In this document: positions 33,480-42,727 of the stretch, piece after piece | Numbering within the stretch: the first letter of the stretch is position 1 | How the letters are laid out: each line of letters begins with the position of its first letter | Assembly: GCA_963664595.2 (NCBI GenBank) | Contig: CAXXOK010000009.1 | Location: 62,001-126,000, forward strand | Source: CAXXOK01 sp963664595 | GTDB lineage: Bacteria > Bacillota > Clostridia > Christensenellales > Aristaeellaceae | Length of the DNA: 64,000 nt | Reading direction: 5' to 3' | Translations under genes and position numbers: made by a program | The notes under the pieces: generated by a model | Seen by the model: the letters and a program-made list of their open reading frames with translations, nothing else | What the model was told of the DNA's origin: nothing | Databases searched by the model: none

Positions 33480-34337
33480 ATGGATTGGGTGGAATGCATC
33501 GGCAATGCGGTCGATTATATCGAAGAGCACATCACCGAAGAGCTGACGATGAAGGGTATTGCAAAGCATGTGGCCGTAAATCCCTTTTACTTTCAAAAAG
33601 GATTTACCATGCTGTGCGGCTTCACGATCGGCGAATACGTTCGGCAGCGAAGGCTTGCGCTTGCCGGTGGGGCGCTGGTCTCCACAGAGGAGAAGATCAT
33701 CGATATTGCGCTTCGGTATGGATACGATTCCCCGGATAGCTTTACCCGGGCGTTTACGCGTTTCCATGGCGTTACCCCAACGGCTGTGCGCAAGGACGGA
33801 GCGATGATCCGGTCGTTTGCTCCGCTGAAAATCAAGTTCACATTGGAAGGCGGTTATGGTATGGAGTACAGGATTTTGCAAAAGGACTCGTTTACGGTTG
33901 TGGGTGTATCCAGAATATTCGGGTATGAGCATGCGAAAACGGAAATCCCCGCGTTCTGGAGCACGCTGCATCAGCCCGGAAAAGAGAACGCCGTATGCGG
34001 CATGTACGGCATCAGCATTGACGAAAGCATGGAGTCGGACGAGTTTGAATATCTGATTGCGGATAATTACAATCCGGCGGAGGATGTGCCGGAGGGACTG
34101 GTTACCAAAGTGATTCCCGCGTACACCTGGGCTGTGTTCGCCTGCAGGGGCGGCATGCCGCAGGCGCTGCAGGAGATCAACCGGAAGGTATTCTCGGAAT
34201 GGCTGCCAACCAACAGAGAGTATGAGATTGCGGCGGGGTATAATATCGAAATGTACAGCGATCCCGCCGGATATCCCAAAGGAACGCTGGACGACGCATA
34301 CTACTGTGAGATGTGGATTCCCGTGAAGAAGAAATAA
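33480..34337 (+). CDS. AraC family regulator with GyrI-like effector domain
   Basis: Predicted 285 aa. The N-terminal AraC helix-turn-helix pair (residues 5-105) shows HVAVNPFYFQKGFTMLCGF and IIDIALRYGYDSPDSFTRAF, then FHGVTPTAVRK. The C-terminal 160 residues form a GyrI-like/Rob-type ligand-binding domain (MEYRILQKDSFTVVGVSR at its start, MYGISIDESMESDEFEYLIA, and EYEIAAGYNIEMYSDPAGYP near the end). Such proteins sense toxic or cationic small molecules. The ATG at 33480 has AAGGAGG 8 bases upstream. It stands alone between two terminators, so its target is not apparent. Confidence 0.9.
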   Translation: MDWVECIGNAVDYIEEHITEELTMKGIAKHVAVNPFYFQKGFTMLCGFTIGEYVRQRRLALAGGALVSTEEKIIDIALRYGYDSPDSFTRAFTRFHGVTPTAVRKDGAMIRSFAPLKIKFTLEGGYGMEYRILQKDSFTVVGVSRIFGYEHAKTEIPAFWSTLHQPGKENAVCGMYGISIDESMESDEFEYLIADNYNPAEDVPEGLVTKVIPAYTWAVFACRGGMPQALQEINRKVFSEWLPTNREYEIAAGYNIEMYSDPAGYPKGTLDDAYYCEMWIPVKKK

Positions 34338-34576
34338 TGCGCATTCCGGTCTGTAACGCGATCAAGAACTTCGAACGCTTTGCACGCAGCCGATGCGATG
34401 CAGCGGAGCGGGCGTGTGCCCGACAAGCGCCATAGAACGGCCTGAGCGGCCCGAAACCAAAGCGGAGCGCCGCCGCTTCCTGCATACCCGATAAGGAGCG
34501 CGGCGGCGGAGGATGAAAGGCGATCGCGTTAATCGCCGGAGCCCGTGTGCACGGATCGATACGGCGCCGGGAGCGT
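34338..34576. other. Intergenic GC-rich spacer
   Basis: About 240 bp between the AraC-type gene and the shared terminator. No promoter, repeat-family copy or credible small gene was recognised. Confidence 0.35.
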
Positions 34577-34634
34577 AAAAAGCCCGCGCGGCTGACGGCA
34601 ATACGAAAGGTCGTCAGCATGCGCGGGCTTTTTT
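34577..34634. terminator. Bidirectional terminator between the regulator and antiporter genes
   Basis: AAAAAGCCCGCGC / GCGCGGGCTTTTTT outer stem with an inner CTGACG / CGTCAG stem; T-tracts on both strands. Confidence 0.85.
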
Positions 34635-34674
34635 CGGTTTCTACTGATTTGCGGGCAAATGATGAGAAGGGGAT

Positions 34675-35973
34675 TTACTCAACGGATACCTGGTCCTGCG
34701 GCGCGATGGTACAGCTTGGGTTTTCCTCGTCGGGGGCGGCGATGGCCTTGTTGCGGCGCAGCATGCAGGCCAGGCGGCCGCCGCCTTTTTTCTTGTCGCT
34801 GGGCTCGCAGAAGGTAAGCTTCAAAAAGATCGGGGTCAGCACGGAGGTGGCGATTACCAGCAGAATGATCGGCCCGAAGTACATCGTGGACAGAAGCCCC
34901 AGCGCCGCGCCTTTTTGCGAGATGATCAGCGCCACCTCGCCGCGGGACATCATGCCCACGCCGATCTGCATGGATTCACGGCTGGTATAGCCGCACATTT
35001 TAGCGCCCAGCCCGCAGCCGATCACCTTGGTGCCGACTGCCGCCAGCAGCAGCACCCCGGCAAAGATGAGGATGTGGGTGGACAGGCCGTTGGAAAAGTC
35101 CACGTTCAGGCCCAGACTGGCGAAAAAGATCGGGGACAACAAAATATATGATAGTGTGGAAAAACGGTTGGCGAGGTATTTGGTGCGCTCGGTATGGCTA
35201 ATGATCAGCCCGGCAAAGAACGCGCCGGTGATGTCCGCCACGCCGAAGAAATGCTCGGCGCTGAAAGCCATCAGCAGGCAGAACACGAAGCTGATGATCA
35301 CGTAGCGGCGCAGGTCGCGGTTGTCCCGCTTGTTGAAGTAGGTAAACAGACGGTAGAACAGGTAGCCCGCGCCTGCCACAAACACGAAGAACAGCAGGAT
35401 CTTGGCCAGCGTAATCCACAGGTTCACGTTCGCGTCCGCGGTGGAGGAGATCACGGTGAGTGCGATGATGCCGATGATATCGTCGATCAGCGCCGCGCCC
35501 AGGATGGCGCTGCCCACGGGGGTGGAAAGCTTGCCCAGCTCGCGCAGGGTTTCCACGGTGATGCTTACGGAGGTTGCCGTCAGGATGACGCCAAAGAAAA
35601 GATTCTGCAAAAACGCGCTGGTGGTGGGGGTGTCCTGGCCGATGTGGAACAGGGTCGCCACGGCAAAGCCGCCCAGCAGGGGCACCAGCACGCCGATCAT
35701 CGCCACGATGAACGAGGCCTTGCCCGCGTTTTTCATCTCGTCCATGTCGGTGTTCAGACCGGCGTCAAACATCAGCACCACTACGCCGAGCTCCGCCGTT
35801 TTTTTCAGAAAAGTGACATCGTGTAAAAGGTTCAGCACGGAAGGACCGAGAACAACACCCGCCAGTAGTGCGCCGACAACCTGGGGCATGCGAAGCTTGC
35901 GGGTAAACATACCCAACAGCTTGGTAAACAGTAGGATCAGCGCAAGGTCCAGCAAAAACTCATAAGATAACAC
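34675..35973 (-). CDS. Monovalent cation:proton antiporter (CPA2/KefB type)
   Basis: Predicted 432 aa with about 12 membrane helices and a basic cytoplasmic tail. Typical segments are LRMPQVVGALLAGVVLGPSV, LMFDAGLNTDMDEM, ILGAALIDDIIGIIAL (the two Asp of the ion-binding site in CPA2) and IGVGMMSRGEVALII. No TrkA-N domain is present. The GTG at 35973 is chosen because the family begins at this point and GAGAGGGA lies upstream. A second GTG at 36015, also with a GAGGGTG site, would add 14 mostly acidic residues and cannot be excluded. It exchanges Na+ or K+ for H+. Confidence 0.85.
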   Translation of the reverse strand: MLSYEFLLDLALILLFTKLLGMFTRKLRMPQVVGALLAGVVLGPSVLNLLHDVTFLKKTAELGVVVLMFDAGLNTDMDEMKNAGKASFIVAMIGVLVPLLGGFAVATLFHIGQDTPTTSAFLQNLFFGVILTATSVSITVETLRELGKLSTPVGSAILGAALIDDIIGIIALTVISSTADANVNLWITLAKILLFFVFVAGAGYLFYRLFTYFNKRDNRDLRRYVIISFVFCLLMAFSAEHFFGVADITGAFFAGLIISHTERTKYLANRFSTLSYILLSPIFFASLGLNVDFSNGLSTHILIFAGVLLLAAVGTKVIGCGLGAKMCGYTSRESMQIGVGMMSRGEVALIISQKGAALGLLSTMYFGPIILLVIATSVLTPIFLKLTFCEPSDKKKGGGRLACMLRRNKAIAAPDEENPSCTIAPQDQVSVE

Positions 35974-36015
35974 GTGAAAAAATCCCTCTCTCTCTTCCTC
36001 TTCGGCCTCGTACAC

Positions 36016-36380
36016 GTTGATACACCCTCGTGGCTCTGCGGAACGCCTGGTTTAGCTTTCCGCCAAAACCACGGAACGAAACCGTGCCCAGGCGCAATCT
36101 CAATAGAGCGTACGCGCGTCATGGTGCACGGCCGAATGCATTATAGCACTTGACGCGCTCATTTTCAAACGATTGTCCGGTTTTACGACCAGATTACACA
36201 CGGTTTGGAGGAACTGCACAAAGGGTTTGACGCTCTGCACAGCACAGCGTATACTTTTGAAACCAATCCCGCAGTAAAAACCAGCCGGGTCGCCCGGAGC
36301 GGAGGCCGAAAAAGGGCAGGGCTCCCTCCAGCGGCGCGCAGTGCGGCTGTACCGCAGCAACACGGCAAAGGAGGAAGCCT
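36016..36380. other. Divergent intergenic region, antiporter and GNAT genes
   Basis: 365 bp. Holds the GNAT promoter at 36227-36255. No repeat-family copy or other structure was recognised. Confidence 0.4.
36227..36255 (+). promoter_or_regulatory. Promoter of the GNAT gene
   Basis: TTGACG (36227-36232), 17-base spacer, TATACT (36250-36255); leaves a leader of about 120 bases. Confidence 0.75.
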
Positions 36381-36800
36381 ATGCTCACCATGGAACCCGC
36401 AACGGCTGCGGACGAAGGACTATGGCGGTGCTTTGACACCCATATCGCCCGGCAGGAGCTGCTCCATAAAATCGCGGCCGGGCGGTGCTACCTTCTCCGG
36501 GAGGATGCCCTGCCGGTGGGCGTGCTGCGCTATAACCTGTTCTGGGACAGTGTTCCGTTTGTCACGCTGCTGTATCTGGCGGAACAGGCGCGGGGCAAAG
36601 GCTACGGCAGCGCTGCCATGGCCCGGTGGGAGGCGGAGATGCGCGCTCTGGGCTATCCCTGCGTAATGACCTCCTCCCAGGCCGATGAAGGCGCCCAGCA
36701 TTTTTACCGCAAGCTGGGCTACCGGGATGCCGGGTGCCTGCTGCTGACGATCCCGCCGCTTGCGCAGCCCGCAGAGATCTTCTTTATCAAAGCGCTGTAG
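36381..36800 (+). CDS. GNAT family N-acetyltransferase
   Basis: Predicted 139 aa, single GNAT fold. The acetyl-CoA pyrophosphate-binding motif is EQARGKGYGSAAMARWE near residue 68. VMTSSQADEGAQHFYRKLGYRD is the usual motif B with the C-terminal Tyr. AAAGGAGG precedes the ATG by 6-7 bases. The acceptor is unknown. It stands alone, followed by a terminator and then a block of repeats. Confidence 0.88.
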   Translation: MLTMEPATAADEGLWRCFDTHIARQELLHKIAAGRCYLLREDALPVGVLRYNLFWDSVPFVTLLYLAEQARGKGYGSAAMARWEAEMRALGYPCVMTSSQADEGAQHFYRKLGYRDAGCLLLTIPPLAQPAEIFFIKAL

Positions 36801-36840
36801 CACGGGTTGAAGGGATTCCATCTTATTTGCATATGCTTAA

Positions 36841-36864
36841 ACGCCCGGACGGATGTCCGGGCGT
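36841..36864 (+). terminator. Terminator of the GNAT gene
   Basis: ACGCCCGGAC / GTCCGGGCGT stem. An almost identical hairpin lies at 37361-37382 on the far side of the repeat block. Confidence 0.6.
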
Positions 36865-36867
36865 CAG

Positions 36868-37050
36868 CCTGTACAATAACCTCTTCGGTTTGGTATCGCC
36901 GCTCGCATCATAGCGCCTGCGGCGCTGTTCGCTCGCTTACCCCTTTGTTGTAAGGCAAGCCTTTGGGGTTCCACCCCAATCCCCGGCAAGGGTTTCACCC
37001 CTGCACCCTGACCAGGACTTTCAGCCCTGGACCCTTCCTTTTTTGACAGC
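36868..37050 (-). repeat. Family 1 hairpin repeat, copy H (reverse)
   Basis: Ends are CCTGTACAATAACC and TTTTTTGACAG. Contains GGGGTTCCACCCC and CCAGGACTTTCAGCCCTGG. Confidence 0.9.
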
Positions 37051-37347
37051 CTGTAGCGCCTGCGGCGCTGTTTGCTTGCTTTCGGGAAATGTTGAAACAG
37101 AAAGCTTTAGGGAAACGATGAACGAATCCCCTGCACGCTGGCGCGTTATCTTTCCGCCGGGTTAGGCTCGCAGAGCCCTTGACGCAGCGCGGCTGCTACT
37201 GCGGGTTGCGCTATCCCAACCCAACAAAATCTCATGTGCCATCACACAAGCGCTTTATTCAGCGTTTCCTGATGGCTCCGTGTCAAGTCCCGGCAGGAGC
37301 TTCACATCGGCACGCTGACCAAAGCCATCGGCCCCGGACCCATCAAG
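37051..37347 (-). repeat. Family 1 hairpin repeat, copy H2, split by a family 2 element
   Basis: Part one (37051-37109) holds GCGCCTGCGGCGCTGTTTGC up to AAGCTTT. Part two (37271-37347) resumes at GGCTCCG and runs through GGCACGCTGACC to CGGACCCATCA. In copy F the sequence AAGCCTTTGGGGCTCCG is continuous, so the family 2 element interrupts H2 at this place. Stems of H2 are decayed. Confidence 0.8.
37110..37270. repeat. Family 2 palindromic MITE-like element, copy 4 (nested)
   Basis: Ends GGGAAACG and CGTTTCC. Family core CTGGCGCGTTATCTTTCCGC and CACAAGCGCTTTATTCAGCG. Lies within family 1 copy H2. Confidence 0.85.
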
Positions 37348-37360
37348 TTTATCATCAAAA

Positions 37361-37382
37361 CGCCCGGACGGCTGTCCGGGCG
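37361..37382 (-). terminator. Terminator of the arylsulfotransferase operon
   Basis: CGCCCGGAC / GTCCGGGCG stem followed on the minus strand by TTTTGATG; duplicate of the 36841-36864 hairpin. Confidence 0.7.
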
Positions 37383-37408
37383 CTGTAACAGGGGCCGATC
37401 CAACAGGA

Positions 37409-39046
37409 TTACTCCGCCGGGGTATAGGTATAGAGCACACCCGGCGTATGGAGATCGACCATCGCGGCGTATTGGTACGGGTGATAGCATACCGTGCGGT
37501 AGGTGGCTGAGTTCAGCACGATTTCAAACAGCAGGTCCGAGCCACGCACCAGATCCGCCTTGCCCAGCGTCTGCATATCGTCGGGATACTCAAGCGTTTT
37601 GGCGTCTTCCACATAGGTGTCCGTGTGCGGATCGTACTGCGTGGTGCCGCTGCAAATCCAGTAGGCGTCCAGCGCCGCGTTATAGGCTGCGCTGCAGAAG
37701 TGGCTGGAGTACCATTCCAGCCCGCGCTCTTTGCCATAGCTCCATTCCTGGGTAATGGTCATGGTTTCGGGATCAATGGCATACAGCACCGCGCGGGAGT
37801 AGTGCTCCGTGTTCCGTTCGGCTTCCGGGGTGGTGGTTTTATAGCGGTTTGTGCCGTTGTCAAACATCAGGATATGAGTGGAGTCCATAAAGGTGGCGTC
37901 GTGCTGGGCGTAGTTCCACTCGAAATCCGCCTGATCCTGCGCGGGGGTGAAGAACAGGGCGCTGTCCGTGTTGGTCCAGCCCTCCGGATTGCCCAGAATC
38001 CAGTTGAGGGTCTTTGCCGCTTTGTCTACGCTTACCACGGCGTCGATGGCGCGGCAGGACATGATGACGCTGTCGGTGGCCTCGTCATAGGAGATCGCGT
38101 TCATATGGGCCCAGTCTTTTTCCCGGTACAGCGTGCCGCTGCCGTCGGTGGAATCCATGATGTCGCTCAGGTCAAGGTCCCACACGATGTCGCCGGTGGC
38201 AAGGTTTACTTCCACCACGCGGTCCATCAGCACGGCGATATCATCCTGTGAGGTGGCGATCAGAACGTTGCCGTTTGGCAGCGTCGCAATCTCATGATGA
38301 AAGCCGCCCGGCAGCGTGTACTGCGCGTAGATGCGGCCGCAGAGATCAACCTCCATAAAACCGCCGTTGGCGTCGTCCGCCTCTGCGGTATTGTTGGAAC
38401 AGACAAGATAATGGCCGTTTTCCAGCTGGCGCAGCGGCGTGGTGCGCCGGGCAACAAACTCGGCATAATAGCGCAGGTCGCCCTGGCTGTCGTAGGCGGT
38501 AACGCATGTGGTGTTGCCCATCGCCGCAAAGAGCAGCTCCGAGGGGCCGAACACGCCGGGGGTGGATACGGTCACCTCTCCGGTCAGCAGGGTTTCGTCG
38601 GGGATCATTTCGGTCTGCACCGCAACGGTGGAGGTGCTGCCGTCCGCCAGGGTAAGCACCACGGTGTTTTCCTCGTTGGCGTACAGGCCGATCACCGGCA
38701 GTATGTGCCGTGTGGCGGCGGGAAATTCCGCGGTCACGTCATTTTCCGCGGCATGCCCCTTCACGGTCATGGATACGGGGGTTTCCTCCGCCGTATCAAA
38801 GAGGATCACGGCGCACAGCGGCACATTGCCGTAGGGGTTGATCACACAGAGCGGGGCTTCAAACGAGTACCCGAGCTCGGCTTCCGCAAGCAGCGCCGCG
38901 TCCACTTCGTCCTGCTGCGCAATGGCGGAAGCGACGGTTGTGTACGCGGGTGCCGTGCCTTCTGCCGACGCGGAAACACAGAAAATGAGAAGCATCAGGG
39001 AAAGGATAAGTACCGTGATGTGGCGGGCCCTTTTTGTCAGAAGCAT
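37409..39046 (-). CDS. Arylsulfotransferase (ASST) family protein, secreted
   Basis: Predicted 545 aa. A signal peptide (HITVLILSLMLLIFCVSASA) is followed by a small N-terminal beta domain (to about residue 150) and a six-bladed propeller. ASST hallmarks are PGGFHHEIATLPNGNVLIA, DWAHMNAISYD, WNYAQHDATFMDS (candidate catalytic His) and LMFDNGTNRYKTT. The family transfers sulfuryl groups between phenols without PAPS. The start at 39046 has GGAGG 9 bases upstream. It lies 120 bp after a longer paralogue and probably shares its transcript. Substrates in an anaerobic gut setting could be host or plant phenol sulfates, which is inference. Confidence 0.8.
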   Translation of the reverse strand: MLLTKRARHITVLILSLMLLIFCVSASAEGTAPAYTTVASAIAQQDEVDAALLAEAELGYSFEAPLCVINPYGNVPLCAVILFDTAEETPVSMTVKGHAAENDVTAEFPAATRHILPVIGLYANEENTVVLTLADGSTSTVAVQTEMIPDETLLTGEVTVSTPGVFGPSELLFAAMGNTTCVTAYDSQGDLRYYAEFVARRTTPLRQLENGHYLVCSNNTAEADDANGGFMEVDLCGRIYAQYTLPGGFHHEIATLPNGNVLIATSQDDIAVLMDRVVEVNLATGDIVWDLDLSDIMDSTDGSGTLYREKDWAHMNAISYDEATDSVIMSCRAIDAVVSVDKAAKTLNWILGNPEGWTNTDSALFFTPAQDQADFEWNYAQHDATFMDSTHILMFDNGTNRYKTTTPEAERNTEHYSRAVLYAIDPETMTITQEWSYGKERGLEWYSSHFCSAAYNAALDAYWICSGTTQYDPHTDTYVEDAKTLEYPDDMQTLGKADLVRGSDLLFEIVLNSATYRTVCYHPYQYAAMVDLHTPGVLYTYTPAE

Positions 39047-39166
39047 AATCGTCATCCTCCATTGTCAGTTGAATTGCAGGTCATCCTATGATTGCGTATA
39101 CATCAACAGGGGAAATCCTGTTATTGTTTTGAAGCTATCAGTACATTTGAACTTCGGATACCGGCC

Positions 39167-41401
39167 TTATGGAATTGCAAATAATGCCGTACCGTCCTCC
39201 GCGGCGTATTGCAGCGCCGCTCCCGCAAGATCTGCGTCCGCCGGGATTTCAAAGCAGGCATACCCTGAAGCGGTACTCAGCGTCAGCTTGGTTCCGCTGA
39301 TGCGCGCGTACCCATGATCCGGCAGGAAGGTGTCCCCGGCGCGGGGGTAGGCGCTTCCGTCCGCCAGCACCAACGTGAGCTTTTCCCAGTCAAACGAGGA
39401 TTTCGTCGCTTGCTTTTTGGAAACGGTCAGGTTGAACAGGGCATACTGCATACCCTCTGCGGGCATGTTTTCGCGGGTAACGGTTTCATAGCCGCCCTCA
39501 TACTGCAGCACCTGGGTATCGGTGCGCAGCGCAGGCAGCCGCTCGGCGCTTTCAATGGCAATCTGCCATACACTGCCCCCTGTGGCAGCTACGGGGGCGG
39601 CATCGGATGCGGGAATGCCGGGATCCGCTTGCGGCGGCGCGGTTTGCGAAACAAGGGAAGCATCCGACGCTGCCCTGGTTATTCCGTATTTCTGCCAGAT
39701 GGAATCCGGTATATACATTTCCGGCGCTTCGCCCAAATGAAGATCCAGTATATTTTTAGTGTAAATGTTCATGCGCTCGCACCGGTATGCTGCATACAGG
39801 TTATCGGCCAACAGGCTTTGTGCCAGGCATTCCCATACCACCTCACCGGCGCGGCTGACCTCCAGATACACACTGTGGCCTGCCTGCCCCATATCCTGGA
39901 TGCTGAAGGTGCCCAATACATTCCCGTTAGGCAGAAGATCGGCATCGCCCCGGTACATGGAAAACAGCTCGGGACGGTACTTGCCGTAGGCCCAGATTTG
40001 TTCAACCGTCCGGTTCTTTTCGTCGATACGGTATTGCACCAGTCGGGAGTAATTGCGGGCGGTCTCCTCATCAACCGCGCTGCGGCTGGTGCCGTTATCA
40101 AACAACAGAATATCGACCGTATCGGGATTTCCATCCTGATCCGCCATCAGCGCAACCGCGTGCTGGTTGTACGGCCATTCAAAATCATCGCCGATGGGCG
40201 TAAGCATGTATTGGTCATACATCTCCAGGTAGTCGGCCGGATCCGTCAGCATCCACTTGAGCTGGCCATCCCAGCTGATGCGCAACACCGCGGATTGAAA
40301 ATTGCTGGATACGATCACATCGTCCTGATACGCAACGACCGCGTTCATATGCAGCCAGTCGGCATTGCTGGCAATGGGCGGAAAGGTATGCGACCTGCTT
40401 CTCTCCAGAAGGGTTAAGAAATCCAGGGTGCGCAAAATGCTGCCGTCAACCGTTGACATCTCATATAAAACGTCAAGGACCGTGGATTTCCGATCGGGAC
40501 TGCTTCCGGTCACAATCCATGAACCGTGATCGGTTTCAAATAGATCGTGGTGGGAGCCATAGGCGCTGTAGTAATAGCGGGAAACCTTTCCCAGCGTGTT
40601 GATGACCAGAAACGCGGTATCCCCATGGGTGTCTCCCAATCCAAGAAAAAAGCCCGCTTCGGTATCACGGAAAAAGAAGAACTCCATAGTGCCGGTATAT
40701 TGCGGAAGGTACCAGCGTACCGCGCCGTTGCAGTCGAACGCAAAGGGATAGTTGATATAGTTTTGGCAGGTTGTCGGAAAATTCAGGCCCTCCGCGTAGG
40801 CGTTTTCGTCCAGCGTTTCCGTGATCAGCACGAAGCCCTTCAGAAAATCGGGAAGCGGCTCGGTGGTGATCTCCAGCACGGTTTTGCTTTGCGCGCCGTT
40901 CTGCGTGGTGGCGGTGAGGGTGACGCTGTTCGTGCGATCGGGGTACAGCCCCAAAACAGGGATGATATGGCGGGTGGCATATTCGTTAAATATGAAATCC
41001 ACATCGGCGTTGGGCGTATCGCCCGGCACATGGACGGAAATCCGGGAGGGCGTATCCGTAGTACACAGCACGACCGCCGTCAGGGGAGATTCGCCATAGG
41101 GATCCAGCTGTACATAGGGAGATGCAAAGGGGTAGTCATCCCTTTCAAGCACCCGCAGCAGCTCGTCGTCAACGGCTTTTTGGCGGCTCACGGTATCCGC
41201 GATTTTGCCAAGGCCCATGATATCGTTTGGTATTTCCACAGGCAGCGGCTCCGGCGTCTCAACGGGCAGTGGTTCCGGTATCTCAGCGGGTTGCTGCTCC
41301 GCCGCAAGGAGGGTGAGTGTGTACAGAATGCCGCCCGACAGAATGATAACAAGAAGAACCGCAAGTATACGATGCCAAACGCGCTTTCCTTTGCTGGTCA
41401 A
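39167..41401 (-). CDS. Arylsulfotransferase family protein, membrane-anchored, with C-terminal extension
   Basis: Predicted 744 aa. One N-terminal helix (HRILAVLLVIILSGGILYTL) is followed by a Pro/Glu linker with two copies of EPLPVE, then the ASST N-terminal domain and propeller (YGSHHDLFETDHGSWIV, DWLHMNAVVAYQDDVIVSSN, WPYNQHAVALMADQ, LLFDNGTSRSAVD). After about residue 575 come a low-complexity linker and an extra roughly 130-aa beta domain absent from the paralogue downstream. The TTG start at 41401 follows AAGGAG by 7 bases; no ATG or GTG offers a better site. Genes 41414 and 37409 flank it in the same operon. Confidence 0.75.
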   Translation of the reverse strand: MTSKGKRVWHRILAVLLVIILSGGILYTLTLLAAEQQPAEIPEPLPVETPEPLPVEIPNDIMGLGKIADTVSRQKAVDDELLRVLERDDYPFASPYVQLDPYGESPLTAVVLCTTDTPSRISVHVPGDTPNADVDFIFNEYATRHIIPVLGLYPDRTNSVTLTATTQNGAQSKTVLEITTEPLPDFLKGFVLITETLDENAYAEGLNFPTTCQNYINYPFAFDCNGAVRWYLPQYTGTMEFFFFRDTEAGFFLGLGDTHGDTAFLVINTLGKVSRYYYSAYGSHHDLFETDHGSWIVTGSSPDRKSTVLDVLYEMSTVDGSILRTLDFLTLLERSRSHTFPPIASNADWLHMNAVVAYQDDVIVSSNFQSAVLRISWDGQLKWMLTDPADYLEMYDQYMLTPIGDDFEWPYNQHAVALMADQDGNPDTVDILLFDNGTSRSAVDEETARNYSRLVQYRIDEKNRTVEQIWAYGKYRPELFSMYRGDADLLPNGNVLGTFSIQDMGQAGHSVYLEVSRAGEVVWECLAQSLLADNLYAAYRCERMNIYTKNILDLHLGEAPEMYIPDSIWQKYGITRAASDASLVSQTAPPQADPGIPASDAAPVAATGGSVWQIAIESAERLPALRTDTQVLQYEGGYETVTRENMPAEGMQYALFNLTVSKKQATKSSFDWEKLTLVLADGSAYPRAGDTFLPDHGYARISGTKLTLSTASGYACFEIPADADLAGAALQYAAEDGTALFAIP

Positions 41402-41413
41402 TGTGATTCTCCT

Positions 41414-41728
41414 TTATTTGTTCGAAGCTTTACCAAGCAGCAGGTAGGCCAGAGACAGCAGCAGCGGCGCGAGGATGGCCGTGACGATGGCAAGCAGCCC
41501 GTAAAGGGTAAGCATTCTTATGCTGCCAAACGCGGCAAGAATATCATCGGCGCCTCCGTTTCGCACAAGCTTGGCCGCAAGCAGCACCCAGCTGATGACG
41601 GCGGAATAAGCGCCGTACCACATCCACTTTTTCCCGGTTGTGTCCACCGGTTTTACAAAGCGGTCGTGCAGCACAAGCGCAAGGGAAGCGGGGAAGAATA
41701 CCAGGACGGCCCCTATGACCAGTAACAT
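41414..41728 (-). CDS. Small three-helix membrane protein
   Basis: Predicted 104 aa with three hydrophobic segments (LLVIGAVLVFFPASLALVL, a segment around AYSAVISWVLLAAKLV, and LTLYGLLAIVTAILAPLLLS). The ATG at 41728 has AGGAGG 7 bases upstream. It is 12 bp before the long arylsulfotransferase gene and so heads the operon. I do not recognise the family. A role in membrane assembly of the sulfotransferases is possible but not supported beyond position. Confidence 0.65.
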   Translation of the reverse strand: MLLVIGAVLVFFPASLALVLHDRFVKPVDTTGKKWMWYGAYSAVISWVLLAAKLVRNGGADDILAAFGSIRMLTLYGLLAIVTAILAPLLLSLAYLLLGKASNK

Positions 41729-41858
41729 GTTTCGTCCTCCTGTCATGCGGTTCAGATTTGCTTTCTTTGTAGGAAGCTATAAATAAACAAAGCGGCGCAA
41801 CAGTGCCGTGGGAGCTTTGGGTGGCGTATAAATGGCGTATAAGTGGAAAGGCTCCGGA

Positions 41859-42401
41859 TCAGCCCTTTTGCAGCCTGCGGCATTTGTCCGGGGGGAGCTT
41901 GTCGCACAGAAAATCCCACAGCTCGCCGTCGGGTACGTCGGCCTGGCCGTTGGGCAGCAGAAACGCGCGTCCGGGCAGCACGTAGAGGTAAACAGCGCCC
42001 TTTGCCTGGTAGGCCATATAGAGCTTGTCCCACGGCAGAGTGAGCGTTTCCCCCTGGTTGACGTCGGAGCGGATGGTTACCTCCTTGTCCGTCAGCGTCA
42101 GGGTGTACACCCGGCGCGGCAGGCGGTGCTTTTTTTCGTTGTCGCGCAGGGTAAGGAAAAAGGAAACGATATAAATCAACGGCAGCCCCGCCCCGATGCC
42201 CGCCATTACGCCGCCGAGCAGCCCGGACTGCGCTTTGTCCGTCTGGAAAAACAGGAAGGTGGCAAAGGCCAGCATGATCAGCATGAACCCCGTTGGCAGC
42301 CGCCAGCGCCGCTGGCGGCGGAAGGTATCAAAGGCGGCAAAGCGGCGAAAGGTGGATTTATCAAGGGTAACGGGAATGGTGATGGTTTTCTCTTCACTCA
42401 T
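41859..42401 (-). CDS. YcxB-like membrane protein
   Basis: Predicted 180 aa. A short N-terminal cytoplasmic stretch (TIPVTLDKSTFRRFAAFDTF) precedes two helices (PTGFMLIMLAFATFLFF and GLLGGVMAGIGAGLPLIYIV), and a C-terminal beta-rich domain of about 90 residues follows (YTLTLTDKEVTIRSDVNQGE, LPWDKLYMAYQAKGAVYLYV). This layout fits YcxB-like proteins of unknown function. The ATG at 42401 has GGAGG 8 bases upstream; the longer frame is an unsupported extension. It lies 130 bp upstream of the arylsulfotransferase operon, same strand. Confidence 0.65.
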   Translation of the reverse strand: MSEEKTITIPVTLDKSTFRRFAAFDTFRRQRRWRLPTGFMLIMLAFATFLFFQTDKAQSGLLGGVMAGIGAGLPLIYIVSFFLTLRDNEKKHRLPRRVYTLTLTDKEVTIRSDVNQGETLTLPWDKLYMAYQAKGAVYLYVLPGRAFLLPNGQADVPDGELWDFLCDKLPPDKCRRLQKG

Positions 42402-42717
42402 TATCGGTGCCTCCGGTGCTGTGTGCTGTGTTCTTTTTAGGTATTGTGACATATTCTGCGGTGCTTTGCAAGCGGCGCAGGGAGGCACGGCATGCTCTCC
42501 ACGGCGCCCTGCGGCAGAGCCTGGCCTGCAGGCAGCACGCACCACCGAAAAACGGCGGAGCAGACGGAATGGAAATCGCTGGAAGCCTGCCCCGGAGGGG
42601 CGGCAGCTGGGCGGAAAAAGGCAAAACAGGGGCTGCCGGGCCGGAAAACGGGCGGAAAAAACACCGGTTGAAACGAGCTTGATTTTCTGCATACAACTTT
42701 TACGCAAAAATCTTGTA

Positions 42718-42727
42718 ATACTAGTAT
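42718..42727. promoter_or_regulatory. Candidate operator upstream of the TRAP operon
   Basis: ATACTAGTAT, perfect 10-bp palindrome 79 bp upstream of the -35 box. A related GTATACTAGC lies in the uxuA promoter region at 46493-46502. Confidence 0.35.
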
